The position numbers and the translations under genes are program-made. DNA of 64,000 nt from Apium graveolens (lineage: Eukaryota; Streptophyta; Magnoliopsida; Apiales; Apiaceae): positions 62,189,669-62,253,668 of the forward strand of contig NC_133650.1 in the NCBI RefSeq assembly GCF_009905375.1, written 5' to 3'. The notes under the pieces are model-generated. The model saw only the letters and a list, made by a program, of their open reading frames with translations, did not search any database and was not told the origin of the DNA. Position 1 is the first letter of the stretch, and every line of letters begins with the position of its first letter. This document shows positions 23,019-35,900 of the stretch, in pieces.

Positions 23019-23230
23019 ATGGATGACTCTTTTATCCCCGTATCAGCTGGTCACTTAGAGCCTTCAGTTGGACTACCATCTTCAGATCCACGTCATGTTG
23101 TTCTACCAGTGTTGGCTATACTACCTCCACCTGTGTTGCAGCCCGTACCATTGCAGGCTATTCCACCTCCAGGCATGAGGCCACCTATCAGAGGACCCCC
23201 ACCAGCTGATTCAGATTCAACTGGGCATTC
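23019..23230 (+). pseudogene. G extra ORF upstream of gag, 5' part (split by Z)
   Basis: ATG at 23019 opens about 70 codons (MDDSFIPVSAGH) rich in proline, hydrophobics and short PPP runs, cut at 23230 by Z. The same frame resumes after the duplicated cattc at 37191 and ends at 37497. The two parts sum to 519 nt, exactly 173 codons including the stop, so the frame was intact when Z arrived. It lies about 180 nt after the PBS. I do not recognise a family. Confidence 0.65.
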
Positions 23231-24406
23231 TGTAACAGCCCCAAATCCGGGGTCGGGGATCCGGGTTGTCACGAGTTCCATTTCCCTTAATAACACCCAA
23301 TCTTAATAAATAATCAACTACTCTGTACTGTGACCCCACAATAAACACACACACCACAAGTTATAGTCTCAGAGATGAACACTCAAAAATAACACAAGTC
23401 CTTATATTCCACAATTATAAACCGTTACACCTTAAAAAGGTTCTGCATAAATTTACATATTCCTTGCCATTATTACAATTCATATTATACATAAGTCTGG
23501 TTCATCAATAGTTGAAAACCTAGCCTATTGGTAGCTCCTACCTCAGCTACGGCGGTATCAACGCTTCCAGAAGACTGCGGAACGTTTTCTAACCGCTTGC
23601 GAATCGGGAGCTTGGTCATGTTCATCTTTTCTATCTGTTGTTGTGTGATGAAAGAAGAAAGCAAGGGTGAGCAGCAAGCCCACCAAAATAATATATATAA
23701 TGATTAACAATATATGAGCCTTCTCATAGTACTCATGAAAGTCTTGGTCAAAAGAAATGAACCAAGTTTGATATCTTAATGCGATGAAGTCGCAAAATAT
23801 TCAGTATATATACATATATACTTTTCAAAATCTTGGAAGTCCTCTTCCATGCATAATATACACAGAGTTCCAGTTTATAACTGTATAAAAAATAAATATC
23901 GTTGCAAGGTGATCTCATATATCTAACCTTATCTCAACGTTATTCTGAAAGTCTTTGATATGCATAAGATAATCATTTACTAGATATAAGTTTAAAAGAT
24001 GAAGTTACAAGATACTCCAATATACTTATATCCAAATACTACTTGAACTACCACCGTTCAAGTTATAATCAGTTCAAAAGTTCATCACATAGATGAGAGT
24101 ACAAGACAAGATTTGAATAGATTCAATCTTTGAATATCATTATAAATAATGAAGTTACGAGATACTTCATTAAATCCCGATATATATATACACCTATATA
24201 TATACATTTCATACACTCCTTGAAAACCTCTGTTATGAAAATTATAAACAGAGTTGCAATATCTAATGAATTTGGAAAGGAGAAAACCTTGGCATAAACC
24301 TGATATCTTGCTGATCAGGCAAAGATACCAATAAGTAACCTTTTCTACTAGTAGATGGACGAATTCCCCACTGGTCATCACCCTGGTCGTAATAGGACCT
24401 TATGTT

Positions 24407-24497
24407 GGACTGCCACTCAGCCACTTACGCATTTGATGGACTCCCACTGAGCCACTTACACTTTCATGGACGCCCACTGAGCCCATGTTGCTTATGC
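24407..24497. repeat. Triple ~30-bp repeat in the Z 3' LTR
   Basis: Three imperfect copies beginning GGACTGCCACTCAGCC, GGACTCCCACTGAGCC and GGACGCCCACTGAGCC at 24407, 24438 and 24468. The other Z LTR has the same array around 34165-34256. Confidence 0.8.
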
Positions 24498-25000
24498 CGA
24501 CTCAATAGATGGACTTACTTCTCGAACCTTGGGTAAGTAATCAATTCATTTATCAAAACAGCAACCTCGTTGCGAATATAAAATACACCACAGAGCCGGA
24601 TCCGTCTGGTTTTGAGCGAGTATTTAAATCCCCTTTAAAAGGAAGATCTTAAATATATAAAAATGAGTTTTGGGATCCGCTCTAACTTTTAAAAATCATT
24701 TTAAAGACTCGAAAATACTTTAAAGAGTGTTTGGAGTAATGCTGATTTAATAAAGTAAATCAGTCCCAATATATTAGAAAATATCTGAATATTATTATTT
24801 AAATAATATTCCCATAAAGAATAATCTTTATACAAATAATTGAGGTAGAAGTTGTAAAACTTATACTTGAAATGAGTATTAAATAACCAAAGATATACTT
24901 ATACGAAAGTACTATCTTTCTTTGAATAATCAAGATAAGTTTGATTATCGACACCTTATTCTTTAATAAAATAAAGAATATATCTCAGCAAATAATCGGA

Positions 25001-25388
25001 GTCATAGATCCTCAAATGAATATTCAAATAATATTCATTAAATAATATAAACTGCGTCATAAGCCCTCGAATGAATATTCAAATAATATTCAATAAATAA
25101 AATAAAAGGAGTCATAAGCCCTCGAATGAATATTCGTAATAATATTCATTAAATAAAATAAAAGGAGTCATAAGCCCTCGAATGAATATTCGTAATAATA
25201 TTCATTAAATAAAATAAAAGGAGTCATAAGCCCTCGAATGAATATTCGTAATAATATTCATTAAATAAAATAACAGGAGTCATAAGCCCTCGAATGAATA
25301 TTCGTAATAATATTCATTAAATAAAATAACAGGAGTCATAAGCCCTCGAATGAATATTCGTAATAATATTCATTAAATAAAATAAAAG
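25001..25388. repeat. 55-56-bp tandem repeat, seven copies, Z 3' LTR
   Basis: Units start GTCATAAGCCCTCGAATG at 25001, 25056, 25111, 25167, 25223, 25279 and 25335. Most contain the inverted repeat AATGAATATT ... AATATTCATT around a 6-base loop. A further perfect hairpin ATCGAATAA-acc-TTATTCGAT follows the array. Confidence 0.92.
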
Positions 25389-27427
25389 TTATCGAATAAA
25401 CCTTATTCGATTAATAGTTTTGAAAACTATAACCATATATATATAAAAATATATATATATATATAATATACTCGGGAACATCGACTCCCGGTTTAGAAAT
25501 ATGTTCACCCTGGATACCCTATACTAAGGGTATACGCAACTACTGCTTATTTCTAGCATAGGTATTATGCAACTATAAGCATTGAACCAACAGATATATA
25601 TAAATCAAGAATATGAAACAGGCATGCATATATACCATATCACATGCTACAATATATCGCAAGAATTTGCTAATAACAAATATGCATTTATCGCAAGATC
25701 ATGCATATACACATATACATCACAACAACAGTTATACGGGTAGAAAACTTGCTTGAGCGACTGGGGGTTACAAATGGCTCGGGACGAGTTTGGTAACCTA
25801 TAAACAACATATAAGTTGGAATTAAACCGAAGTCACTTGTAAATCTATACTTTAACCAAATTAGACTCTAACGCTCGCTTTGCGCTTACTGATTCTCTTA
25901 AGTCGCTCGAGTACCCTCGGCTCCACCATTTTTAATAAATTAACCATTAAGAGTTTTAAGGCGATTCCTTCGCGAGTGTCTTACCAACTACCTATTACAC
26001 TTTACATAAATGTTTCATACTCCAATTAGTCCTTTAAGGTCTTTAACCTATGTTTCAAAGTAAGGCGAGGGGTAATGTTTCGTTCGCGAAATGTCGTTAC
26101 TTAAAACGGCTGTTTCTCCTAAACCGTACATCGGAATCAAACGAACCATATTTCAAAATGAAGCTCGTAACATGAACTATCTAAACATGGTAATGGTCAA
26201 AACCTAGAAGGGAGTTCTCGGGTCCTAATGTTATGAACAAAAGCAGTCTAAAGTAAATCGGACATTACGACGGCTATGTTTACGCGATTTCCAAATTTTT
26301 TTACCATTCCAAATCATATCAATCCAACTACCAATCAACAACAACTCAAGATACACATCAATGCTACTGATTTCAGTCATAATAAGCTCAAGGATCTCAA
26401 TCCAATCATATATTATAACATCTCCAAATTCAACTAAACTACTTAACAATTAAGCTCGAATCATGCTTATCATTCAAATTACTACTCATCCATCCAAACC
26501 ATATCCAAACTTCAACATTCAAACTTATTACTAAAGGGTGTGAAGATTTATACCTTTCTTGGAGGGTGGAAAGTTACTAGGAAGCCTTATGGAGCCTCCT
26601 ACAAGCTTGATCATGCTTATTTGGAAGAGACTTGTGAACAAGAGTTGTAGGCCATCTCAATACCTTTCCAACGAGCTATAGAACACAACATTTGAGTGAG
26701 TATTGAAGGAGATATGGCAGTTTGAAGTTGCTGGGTTTGTTTTAGCCGAGAGCTTTCTTCTTGAAATGGGAAAGTCAACTTTCAATTTGTATTTGTGTTA
26801 TGATATTTGTTGGTTGGTTGCTTCCTTTTGTCTTGGAATTAAATTAAATTTTTACCATGGTGAAAAATATGTGGCTCACAATCAACCAACCAATCCTTCC
26901 CACTTGTCATGCTTAGGTCATCAAGCTTAGGTCATCTTGTTACACTTGTCTTCTTCTTGTTGGTTTGATGACATCATCATCCCTAACCTCCTTGATTAAC
27001 TCCTAATTGCTTGCCTAATGACCGCTGATCTGTTATACGGTTCGCTTAACTTTCGTTCTCGTTTATCGTTTGAGGAATCATATCCGGGATCTTATCACTT
27101 GGGTTCCCCTAAACCTTCCTCAATATTTTATATTCCTTTTTATGATCCCCTCTTAAAATCCTTGAATTTAAATCTTATTTATCCTGTTACCTTATACTCA
27201 CTTCTTTCTGTATCTGGTGGATTTCTGGGAAAAATCAAAGTGTTCGGAATTGGATTCTGACGATCTTTACATACACTTATATACCACATAAAGTACTAAT
27301 AATATCACAGAAGATCAATAACAGAACCCCTACATAGTGTGGCATGAAAAGTTTTCTCATTCAGCATAATCTGCAAAATCACTATTCATAAGGGTTTCAA
27401 AAATTTCCAAAAATTGGGGTTATTACA

Positions 27428-27440
27428 GTCTCCCCTCCTT
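27428..27440 (-). other. Z polypurine tract
   Basis: Minus strand AAGGAGGGGAGAC directly before the 3' LTR; it marks the plus-strand cDNA priming site and the element's orientation. Confidence 0.8.
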
Positions 27441-27459
27441 AAAAGGATTCCGTCCCGGA

Positions 27460-28260
27460 ATCAGATAGAAAATGAATAGGGATACTTTCTTAACATTGCA
27501 CTTTCTAATTCTCGAGTAAATTTTCCCATATTGTGGTTCTTCCATCAAACTCTGAATAGTTTGATAACCCTTCTCCTAAGCACTTGTTCCTTTTTACTCT
27601 ATAACCCTTCCTGGTTGCTCCATATAGGTTACGTCGGGTTGCATGTCTATGCGCTCATATGCCCCTATTTATCTGGCATCCGAATTACACTTCCTTAACA
27701 TTGATATGTGGAACACGTTATGAACTTGTTACAGGTTCGGGGGTAGGGCTAGCTCGTATGCTAACTTCCCAATATATTTTAGTATATCCAAGGGTCCAAC
27801 AATTCGTAGACTTAAACTTTCCTTTCTTTCCAACCCTCATCAATCCTTTCCAAGGGATACCTATAACATCACTAGGTCCCCTATTTCATACTCTTTGTCC
27901 TTTCGAGTCAAATCAGCATACCTCTTATGTCCATCTTGGGTTAATACCAGCCGTCCTCTGATTAGATCTATTATATCCCTGGTCCTTTGGACTACTGCGG
28001 GTCCGAGCATCTTGCGCTCTACAACTTCATCCTAACATAAGGGAGATCGATATTGTCTTCCCTCAAGGATCTCATAAGGCGATATCTCAATTCTGACATA
28101 TGATCTATTGTCGTAAGAAAACTCAATCCGTGTTAAGTGATCATTCCAAATTCTTCCAAGTCTATTGCACAGACTCTTATTATAGCTTTTTGCGCTATAG
28201 GTTTTGCTTCTCAATACCCACTCTTTTCCAGTTCGTAATCGCTACTACCTTCTGTTCCTA
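27460..28260 (-). pseudogene. Z integrase C-terminus and downstream region, degenerate
   Basis: Minus-strand pieces recognisable against G: IEFSYDNRSY and ISPYEIL with RQYRSP (28214-28032) match the integrase AYNNSYHAS / PPYEALYGRKYRSP region of G. Further down, VSPWKGLMR-like and VFHISMLRK-like strings (about 27680-27900) match the C-terminal GPY/F module. A chromodomain, if it was present, would lie at 27460-27640 but is too eroded to call. Multiple stops and shifts. Confidence 0.7.
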
Positions 28261-31260
28261 CTATTATACTGGTTATACTTTTGCTCGTTAGCATTCTATA
28301 ACCTTTTAATAACCACGTCAACCTTAGTATCACTAACGCGTTAGAATCGGAATACCACCATACTTGGTACCACTTCCTTTCTTGCTGCCTCCATCTTCGA
28401 AAGCTTGATCCATCATATAGAAGTAAAGGAATTTGTTGAGAGATCACTATGATCATGAACACTTGTTATATTGCATCGTTAGTACAGAAGGTGGCCAACC
28501 TTTAGTACTTGACAAGCAATTAAACAACAGCTGGTATCCTACTCGGCTTCTATCACACAGATAGAAAGTCATTCGGCAATACCTCCCCTTCTGGAAAGGT
28601 TGTTCTTCTCAGTTTATATAAAAATGAAAAGAAGAGAAAAGAACGAATTGAAGAGAATTGTATATATGAAAAAAATATACTGCCACAAAATATCTGGCTT
28701 GGAACCTACCTCTGAACTATAGAGGTTTATCATAGGAGAATAAAACATATGTGTATATATATCAAGTATTATCGCATCGCATTTCACATGCCTAAATATT
28801 TTTTGCTATTCCGTCCATCGTTCTATGGACCCATGCTCTTCCTCGAGCTTATACACAATCACCTTTGAAACTCCCTCGATATCGAAAATCAAATCTGGGA
28901 TCTCATTCTAGACATCATCGTTACTAGAATTCTATGCTTGCACCGCAACCTTCCTCATATAGTAATACGACTCTCTTTTCATAAGAGGGAATAAATATTC
29001 AATAGGTAGATACTCTACTTAATTAGTCTATCAATGATAACTTATACACTACCACGACCCGATTAGTGGTACTCAATCTCAACATCCATTCCAATACAAC
29101 TCTCACGGTTGTAATCAGCTCATTACTCGCAGAATCATTGCTGCATTACTATGGTCCACCACTGACCTACTGTCGTCATTCACTTTCCATGAAATCTTAA
29201 TATCTAACCATACGGAGTCCATACATGTCGTATAGAATACTTCTAAGGAGTTAACATAATCACCAATCATAATTCATGAAGAACACTCCAAACTCTGACG
29301 TACTTTCATGACATGAAGTAGATAAAATTGCAGAAGAATTTCAGTCAAAGCAATGATAGCAGGTTAATACCATTCTTAATCGTATACCTTAAATAGAAGA
29401 CTTAACTCAAGGGTTCGTCTAGTCCTTTTTGAAATATGGTCCCGGCTTATCTCAAGATAATATCTTCTGAGATAGATAGCCCGCTCATGGCGATTACACG
29501 AATTAAACCTTTACCAACTACTATTACGGATGGGTATTGCACAGTCATCAGAAGGAATGTCAATCTTCCAAACCATAATACAACTTGCATAGCTTTAACC
29601 ATCATCATTGTATTCCTTTGGCACAAGCGCCTATAATTATCCTCTTACCTTTAAAGTGTCGGCCACCTCTTTGGCCTTTCCTTATAGTAAAATTTCCTTA
29701 CAGTCAATGTCATTTTAACCACCTCCAAATAATTTTCTACCTCATTTCAATCACAGCTTATGTGAGGATGTTTTCCTTCAAATCTGATGAGAAAAAAAAT
29801 ATCACCATTTTTCCATAAGTTATTGTCTCAGTCTTTAGAGGTTAATCACTATCACGACTGACTCTCAATCATACTTAGAACATCTTTTATCTTAAGTCCT
29901 AATTGCCCTGAACAATTTCGACCCTTACTGGTTCGATCCATATTTTCTCGTGGTTTAACACGTGCCCCACTTGGCATCATTATAATTACGTCATATTTCC
30001 TTTATCAACATTTCTATTCTTGAGAATTTTGAATATTACCTTTCTCCTTGTAAAACCTCTAAGGTTATCCTTGAATCGTCCCTCCTGTATTCCCTAGATA
30101 CAGGGCATATCAAGATACCATTTATTAATACCAGAATCATTGTCTATATACTTCTGAAAAATTTCTCCACTGATTCTTAAAGGTTGTTATTATCTTAATC
30201 CTTTCCAATTCATACTTTCAAACTCATACTATCCCTATTACGGGTGAAATGCCAACCTTTATGCATTCCCCTGGGATTCATTTTAAGTTACCGATATTCT
30301 ATCCTTAATTCCACCTTTAGAAAAAGTACATGCATCTTTCCATGGATAAATCAAGTCATATATCCCTGATGAGGGTGTCTTATTCAATCATTCCCACCTC
30401 GATAGTATATGCCTAATTTTACAATAACATCTGTATTCCAAATGAGGTCAATCAGTATGGCCTCCAAAAGATAACAACGGTTATCCGCTTTTCTTGCCTA
30501 ATTTGGTAACGATAACATGGATGTTCTGGAAGATATTGGTCATGTTCAACGTGAACTTCTTCTTAATAATTCCTTATTTACTTTTGTTGTTTATCTCAAC
30601 AGTCATCTCAATGTTGGGATATCTTTCATATCTGGCGTCTCCCTTTCTGGGTATCAAGCCACCGGTCTTACACTTCATATTCTTGAAGGTCACTTCCTTC
30701 ATTCAATTTTCCTAATTTCTTACTTCCTTGTCTCCTCAGTCTATCCGCGTCTTATTATTTATCCTTCGAACTATCTCAAGGTTTCCTCGAATCCTCCCAA
30801 CTTACAGGGGATAAAATATATGTATCTCTTATGCCTTCCACCATCAATTTTAACTCATGGTGAATCACCCTCATCCTGACGATTACATACTTTTCTATTT
30901 CTATTGCTACGAGTCTTTAGGGTTTCCTCATACCCAACTCCTTTATCATTCCTCACACTCTACTGCCTTTATATTCCTTTCCACTTTAGTTTCTTTTTAT
31001 TTTCCTTTCTCTTATCATTATTTCATGAACCCACTAATCATTGACTTCAAGCATCACATCGTTCTGGGATTCTTGTCATTAGAACGAATCTTGACAACTT
31101 TTACAACTTAACTTCATATTTCATCATACTCGTCCGCTTTTGTTCTGACTCTAAAGCTTTTACACTATCTCCATAACCTTGGGAATTACTTTCCCGACAA
31201 CAATTGACTGAACTTTAATCAGTTTATTCTAACCTCTGGCTCCGTGCCTTTCTTGGTCTT
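28261..31260 (-). other. Z interior, unreadable stretch
   Basis: About 3 kb with no long open frame on either strand. A weak zinc-knuckle-like string (GKHPHISCD near 29750, minus) may be the end of gag. I could not identify protease, RT active-site or integrase core motifs. Short plus-strand open frames here are not supported by any family signature. Confidence 0.4.
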
Positions 31261-31269
31261 TCACCAGTG

Positions 31270-31450
31270 GTGGCCCTTCTCTTAGGAGGGTAAGTGACAA
31301 AACAGTCTTTTGTGATTCGTCAATCATTTAGAATCTCAAATGATTCCTATATTTCCTTTAGCCAGGATCTTTCCTCGACTGGGTCAACCTGTTCCTTGGA
31401 ACTCTGAGAGCTTAGCGATTTAAAGGTCATGAAAGAATTTCCTACCGCAT
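31270..31450 (-). pseudogene. Z gag remnant
   Basis: Minus-strand frame with FKSLSSQSS, then PVEERSWLKEI (31383-31351), a stop, ESFEILN, another stop, and a CFVTYPPKR-like string. These align with the G capsid segment PIEANVWLKEIEKAF and its continuation to the YLLK/Trp-Trp motif. It is downstream of the RNase H piece in the element's own direction, which is the wrong order. Confidence 0.65.
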
Positions 31451-31860
31451 TGTTTCCTCAAGGTGGTGGTTGGGGATAATAGTCTAAGTTCTTTTTAGAC
31501 AGGTCCATGAATTGCCGTATAGGAGTACCGTCTCGGGTCTCCTTTCCTTACTCGACTTTCTGTTTCCTTAGTATGAAATGTTTCATCCTTCTCCCATACT
31601 TGGGGTTATTTTATACGTTAAAATCCTCATTTTCCACTTCATTATGATATGGGTTCCTTCTATCTTGATGGCGACCTCCCTGACTATCACGTTCAGGGTT
31701 TGCTCTAAATCTTATTCCTCAAGCTAGCTTTCATCTAAGATTTCATCTTTAGGCTCTTGAACATTTGGAACCCAAATTCTGTAGGAATACCTCATTATTC
31801 CCTTATCATCTTTCTTGGTATTAATCTTTTATCTAATTGTTGTCTCTCTGCCTTCATTCA

Positions 31861-32570
31861 TCACTTTTTCTGGCACAATATGTTCTTTTCCGATAATTCG
31901 GACTGTATTGCAATCTCAAACATCTTTTCGGTACCGGCTCCGGTTACCTTCACTTCTATTTCCATTTTCTCAAAATCTCTTGTAAACTCTCTCAAAGACA
32001 TTATCATCTTGAGTCTCTCCTTTTTACTAAGGGCATCAGCCACCACATTGGCTTTCCCCGAATGACAAAGAATCTCATAATCGTAATCCTTGATTAGCTC
32101 TAACCACCTCATTTGGCGCATGTTGAGCTCTTTTCTGCGTGAAAATGTACTAGAGCACTTATGGCTTAGGTAATTCTCGCACTTCTCTCCATACAAGTAG
32201 TGCCTCAAATCTTTAGGGCAAAACTATTGCCATGAGCCCAAGCTCATAGGTGGGGATATCGAATTTTATATTCCCTTAATTTTCTTGACGCGTACGCGAG
32301 TACCTTGCTGTGCTGTATAAGAAGCACCCTAATTCCTTATGCGAAACGTCACTACACTTCACAAAATCTCATTTTCCATCCGGCAACGCCAACATAGGGA
32401 ACGTCACCAACCTTTGCTTCGGTTCTAAAAAGTTGTTCTCGCATTTCTCTGTCCATTCGAACTTCTCAGTCTTACGAGTAAGCCGCGTTAAAGGGGCTAC
32501 TATCTTTACAAACTTGAACAAACCTCTGGTAGTGACCGGCCAATCCTACCTCTGGGAGTTGCCCTAACCA
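31861..32570 (-). pseudogene. Z RT C-terminus and RNase H fragment
   Basis: From about 32560 the minus strand gives a degraded RT thumb (GHYQRFVQ-like, then RKTEKFEW-like text in a shifted frame) and an RNase H start (SHKELGCFLYS). The open frame 32208-31861 contains [29 protein letters not shown] and [14 protein letters not shown], matching the G RNase H ([25 protein letters not shown]). Catalytic RT motifs are absent; the piece joins directly to leader sequence at about 32575. Confidence 0.8.
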
Positions 32571-32595
32571 TGGTCATCGATTCCTCAGTGGTCCT

Positions 32596-32766
32596 TTATT
32601 CATTCTTGTCAGGATCCTTCACGGGATCCTCCTCAACAACAATCCCTTCTAGGACAACATCCTCAATCGCTACATCCTCAATATCAACATCATCCGGTCC
32701 TGCGTTAGGACGCTCTATCGGATCCACAATCCGATCTCCAATTAGTAATAAAACATCATCGCGCTG
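32596..32766 (-). CDS. Short acidic leader ORF of Z
   Basis: 57 codons open on minus, no ATG at the beginning, rich in Asp/Glu/Val/Ile (DDVDIEDVAIEDVVLEG) and ending DPDKNE. It sits between the PBS and the RT fragment, where G has its extra ORF, but the two do not look alike. It could be the end of a longer leader ORF lost by deletion. Confidence 0.35.
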   Translation of the reverse strand, partial: QRDDVLLLIGDRIVDPIERPNAGPDDVDIEDVAIEDVVLEGIVVEEDPVKDPDKNE

Positions 32767-32973
32767 TTACTCCTCAACCTCAGGGTTCGGAGTCCCGCTA
32801 CCATATACGATAACGAACTACGCTTCTATCACGATATTTATAAGGGTTCCCATAAGGGTTTTAACTGTCAGTACTACGTTAGGTAGCCCGACTATGAACT
32901 TGGCAAGAGTTCTTATTATCTTAGTGAACTTATTATCTTAACGTCACATCATCTCTGAGGTTTATAACGCTTA

Positions 32974-32985
32974 GCTCTGATGCCA
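32974..32985 (-). other. Z primer-binding site
   Basis: Minus strand TGGCATCAGAGC four bases after the LTR; one base (C for T) differs from the G, S1 and S3 sites. Confidence 0.8.
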
Positions 32986-32989
32986 CTTC

Positions 32990-35900
32990 TGTAACATCCC
33001 CAAATCCGGGGTCGGGGATCCTAGTTGTCACGAGTTCCATTTCCCTTAATAACACCCAATCTTAATAAATAATCAACTACTCTGTACTGTGACCCCAAAA
33101 TAAACACACACACCACAAGTTATAGTCTCAGAGATGAACACTCAAAAATAACACAAGTCCTTATATTCCACAATTATAAACCATTACACCTTAAAAAGGT
33201 TCTGAATAAATTTACATATTCCTTGCCATTATTACAATTCATATTATACATAAGTCTGGTTCATCAATAGTTGAAAACCTAGCCTATTGGTAGCTCCTAC
33301 CTCAGCTACGGCGGCATCAACGCTTCCAGAAGACTGCGGAACGTTTTCTAACCGCTTGCAAATCGGGAGCTTGGTCCTATTCATCTTTTCTATCTGTTGT
33401 TATGTGATGAAAGAAGAAAGCAAGGGTGAGCAGCAAGCCCACCAAAATAATATGTATAATGATTAACAATATATGAGCCTTCTCATAGTACTCATGAAAG
33501 TCTTGGTCAAAAGAAATGAACCAAGTTTGATATCTTAATGCGATGAAGTCGCAAAATATTCAGTATATACACATATATACTTTTCAAAATCTTGGAAGTC
33601 CTCTTCCATGCATAATATACACAGAGTTCCAGTTTATAACTGTATAAAAAATAAATATCGTTGCAAGGTGATCTCATATATCTAACCTTGTCCCAACGTT
33701 TTTCTGAAAGTCTTTGATATGCATAAGATAATCATTTACTAGATATAAGTTTAAAAGATGAAGTTACAAGATACTCCAATATACTTATATCCGAATACTA
33801 CTTGAACTACCACCGTTCAAGTTATAATCAGTTCAAAAGTTCATCACATAGATGAGAGTACAAGACAAGATTTGAATAGATTCAATCTTTGAATATCATT
33901 ATAAATAATGAAGTTACGAGATACTTCATTAAATCCCGATATATATATACACCTATATATATACATTTCATACACTCCTTGAAAACCTCTGTTATGAAAA
34001 TTATAAACAGAGTTGCAATATCCAATGAATTTGGAAAGGAGAAAACCTTGGCATAAACCTGATATCTTGCTGATCAGGCAAAGATACCAATAAGTAACCT
34101 TTTCTACTAGTAGATGGACGAATTCCCCACTGGTCATCACCCTGGTCGCAATAGGACCTTATGCTGGACTGCCACTCAGCCACTTACGCATTTGATGGAC
34201 TCCCACTGAGCCACTTACACTTTCATGGACGCCCACTGAGCCCATGTTGCTTATGCCGACTCAATAGATGGACTTACTTCCCGAACCTTGGGTAAGTAAT
34301 CAATTCATTTATCAAAACAGCAACCTCATTACGAATATAAAATACACCACAGAGCCGGATCCGTCTGGTTTTGAGCGAGTATTTAAATCCCCTTTAAAAG
34401 GAAGATCTTAAATATATAAAAATGAGTTTTGGGATCCGCTCTAACTTTTAAAAATCATTTTAAAGACTCGAAAACACTTTAAAGAGTGTTTGGAGTAATG
34501 CTGATTTAATAAAGTAAATCAGTCCCAATATATTAGAAAATATCTGAATATTATTATTTAAATAATATTCCCATAAAGAATAATCTTTATACAAATAATT
34601 GAGGTAGAAGTTGTAAAACTTATACTTGAAATGAGTATTAAATAACCAAAGATATACTTATACGAAAGTACTATCTTTCTTTGAATAATCAAGATAAGTT
34701 TGATTATCGACACCTTATTCTTTAGTAAAATAAAGAATATATCTCAGCAAATAATCGGAGTCATAGATCCTCAAATGAATATTCAAATAATATTCATTAA
34801 ATAATATAAACTGAGTCATAAGCTCTCGAATGAATATTCAAATAATATTCAATAAATAAAATAAAAGGAGTCATAAGCCCTCGAATGAATATTCGTAATA
34901 ATATTCATTAAATAAAATAAAAGGAGTCATAAGCCCTCGAATAAATATTCGTAATAATATTCATTAAATAAAATAAAAGGAGTCATAAGCCCTCGAATGA
35001 ATATTCGTAATAATATTCATTAAATAAAATAACAGGAGTCATAAGCCCTCGAATGAATATTCGTAATAATATTCATTAAATAAAATAACAGGAGTCATAA
35101 GCCCTCGAATGAATATTCGTAATAATATTCATTAAATAAAATAAAAGTTATCGAATAAACCTTATTCGATTAATAGTTTTGAAAACTATAACCATATATA
35201 TATAAAAAAATATATATATATAATATACTCGGGAACATCGACTCCCGGTTTAGAAATATGTTCACCCTGGGTCCCCTATATTAAAGGTATACGCAACTAC
35301 TACTTATTTCTAGCATAGGTATTATGCAACTATAAGCATTGAACCAACAGATATATATAAATCAAGAATATGAAACAGGCATGCATATATACCATATCAC
35401 ATGCTACAATATATCGCAAGAATTTGCTAATAACAAATATGCATTTATCGCAAGATCATGCATATACACATATACATCACAACAACAGTTATACGGGTAG
35501 AAAACTTGCCTGAGCGACTGGGGGTTACAAATGGCTCGGGACGAGTCTGGTAACCTATAAACAACATATAAGTTGGAATTAAACCGAAGTCACTTGTAAA
35601 TCTATACTTTAACCAAATTAGACTCTAACGCTCGCTTTGCGCTTACTGATTCTCTTAAGTCGCTCAAGTACCCTCGGCTCCAGCATTTTTAATAAATTAA
35701 CCATTACGAGTTTTAAGGCGATTCCTTCGCGAGTGTCTTACCAACTTCCTATTACACTTTACATAAACGTTTCATACTCCAGTTAGTCATTTAAGGTCTT
35801 TAACCTATGTTTCAAAGTAAGGCGAGGGGTAATGTTTCGTTCGCGAAACGTCGTTACTTAAAACGGCCGTTTCTCCTAAACCGTACATCGGAATCAAACG

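Larger units (their letters stand above)
23231..27427 (-). repeat. Z 3' LTR (4197 bp)
   Basis: On plus it starts TGTAACAGCCCCAAATCC and ends GGGGTTATTACA, so TGTAATAACC...GTTACA when read on the element strand. Contains a triple 30-bp repeat (24407-24497), seven 55-56-bp repeats (25001-25388), an (AT)n run at about 25436-25468, and splice-like signals (donor AAAG/GTATAAAT at 26554/26553, acceptor AACAACAG at 23635, minus strand). Confidence 0.92.

Noticed and set aside
24085..24381. 98-codon minus-strand frame, repeated at 33844-34140
   Set aside because: Duplicate because it is within the Z LTR pair; composition is AT-rich with no recognisable domain.
25001..25388. Regular repeats that could suggest a CRISPR array
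   Set aside because: Units are directly abutting with no unique spacers, and the setting is a plant LTR.
26703..27260. Plus-strand open frames, repeated at 36479-37018
   Set aside because: They are antisense to the Z LTR and repeat only because the LTR does; no family signature.
29436..31111. Several plus-strand frames of 66-120 codons in Z
   Set aside because: Antisense to decayed gag/pol; leucine/phenylalanine/serine-rich translations typical of reverse-strand reading.
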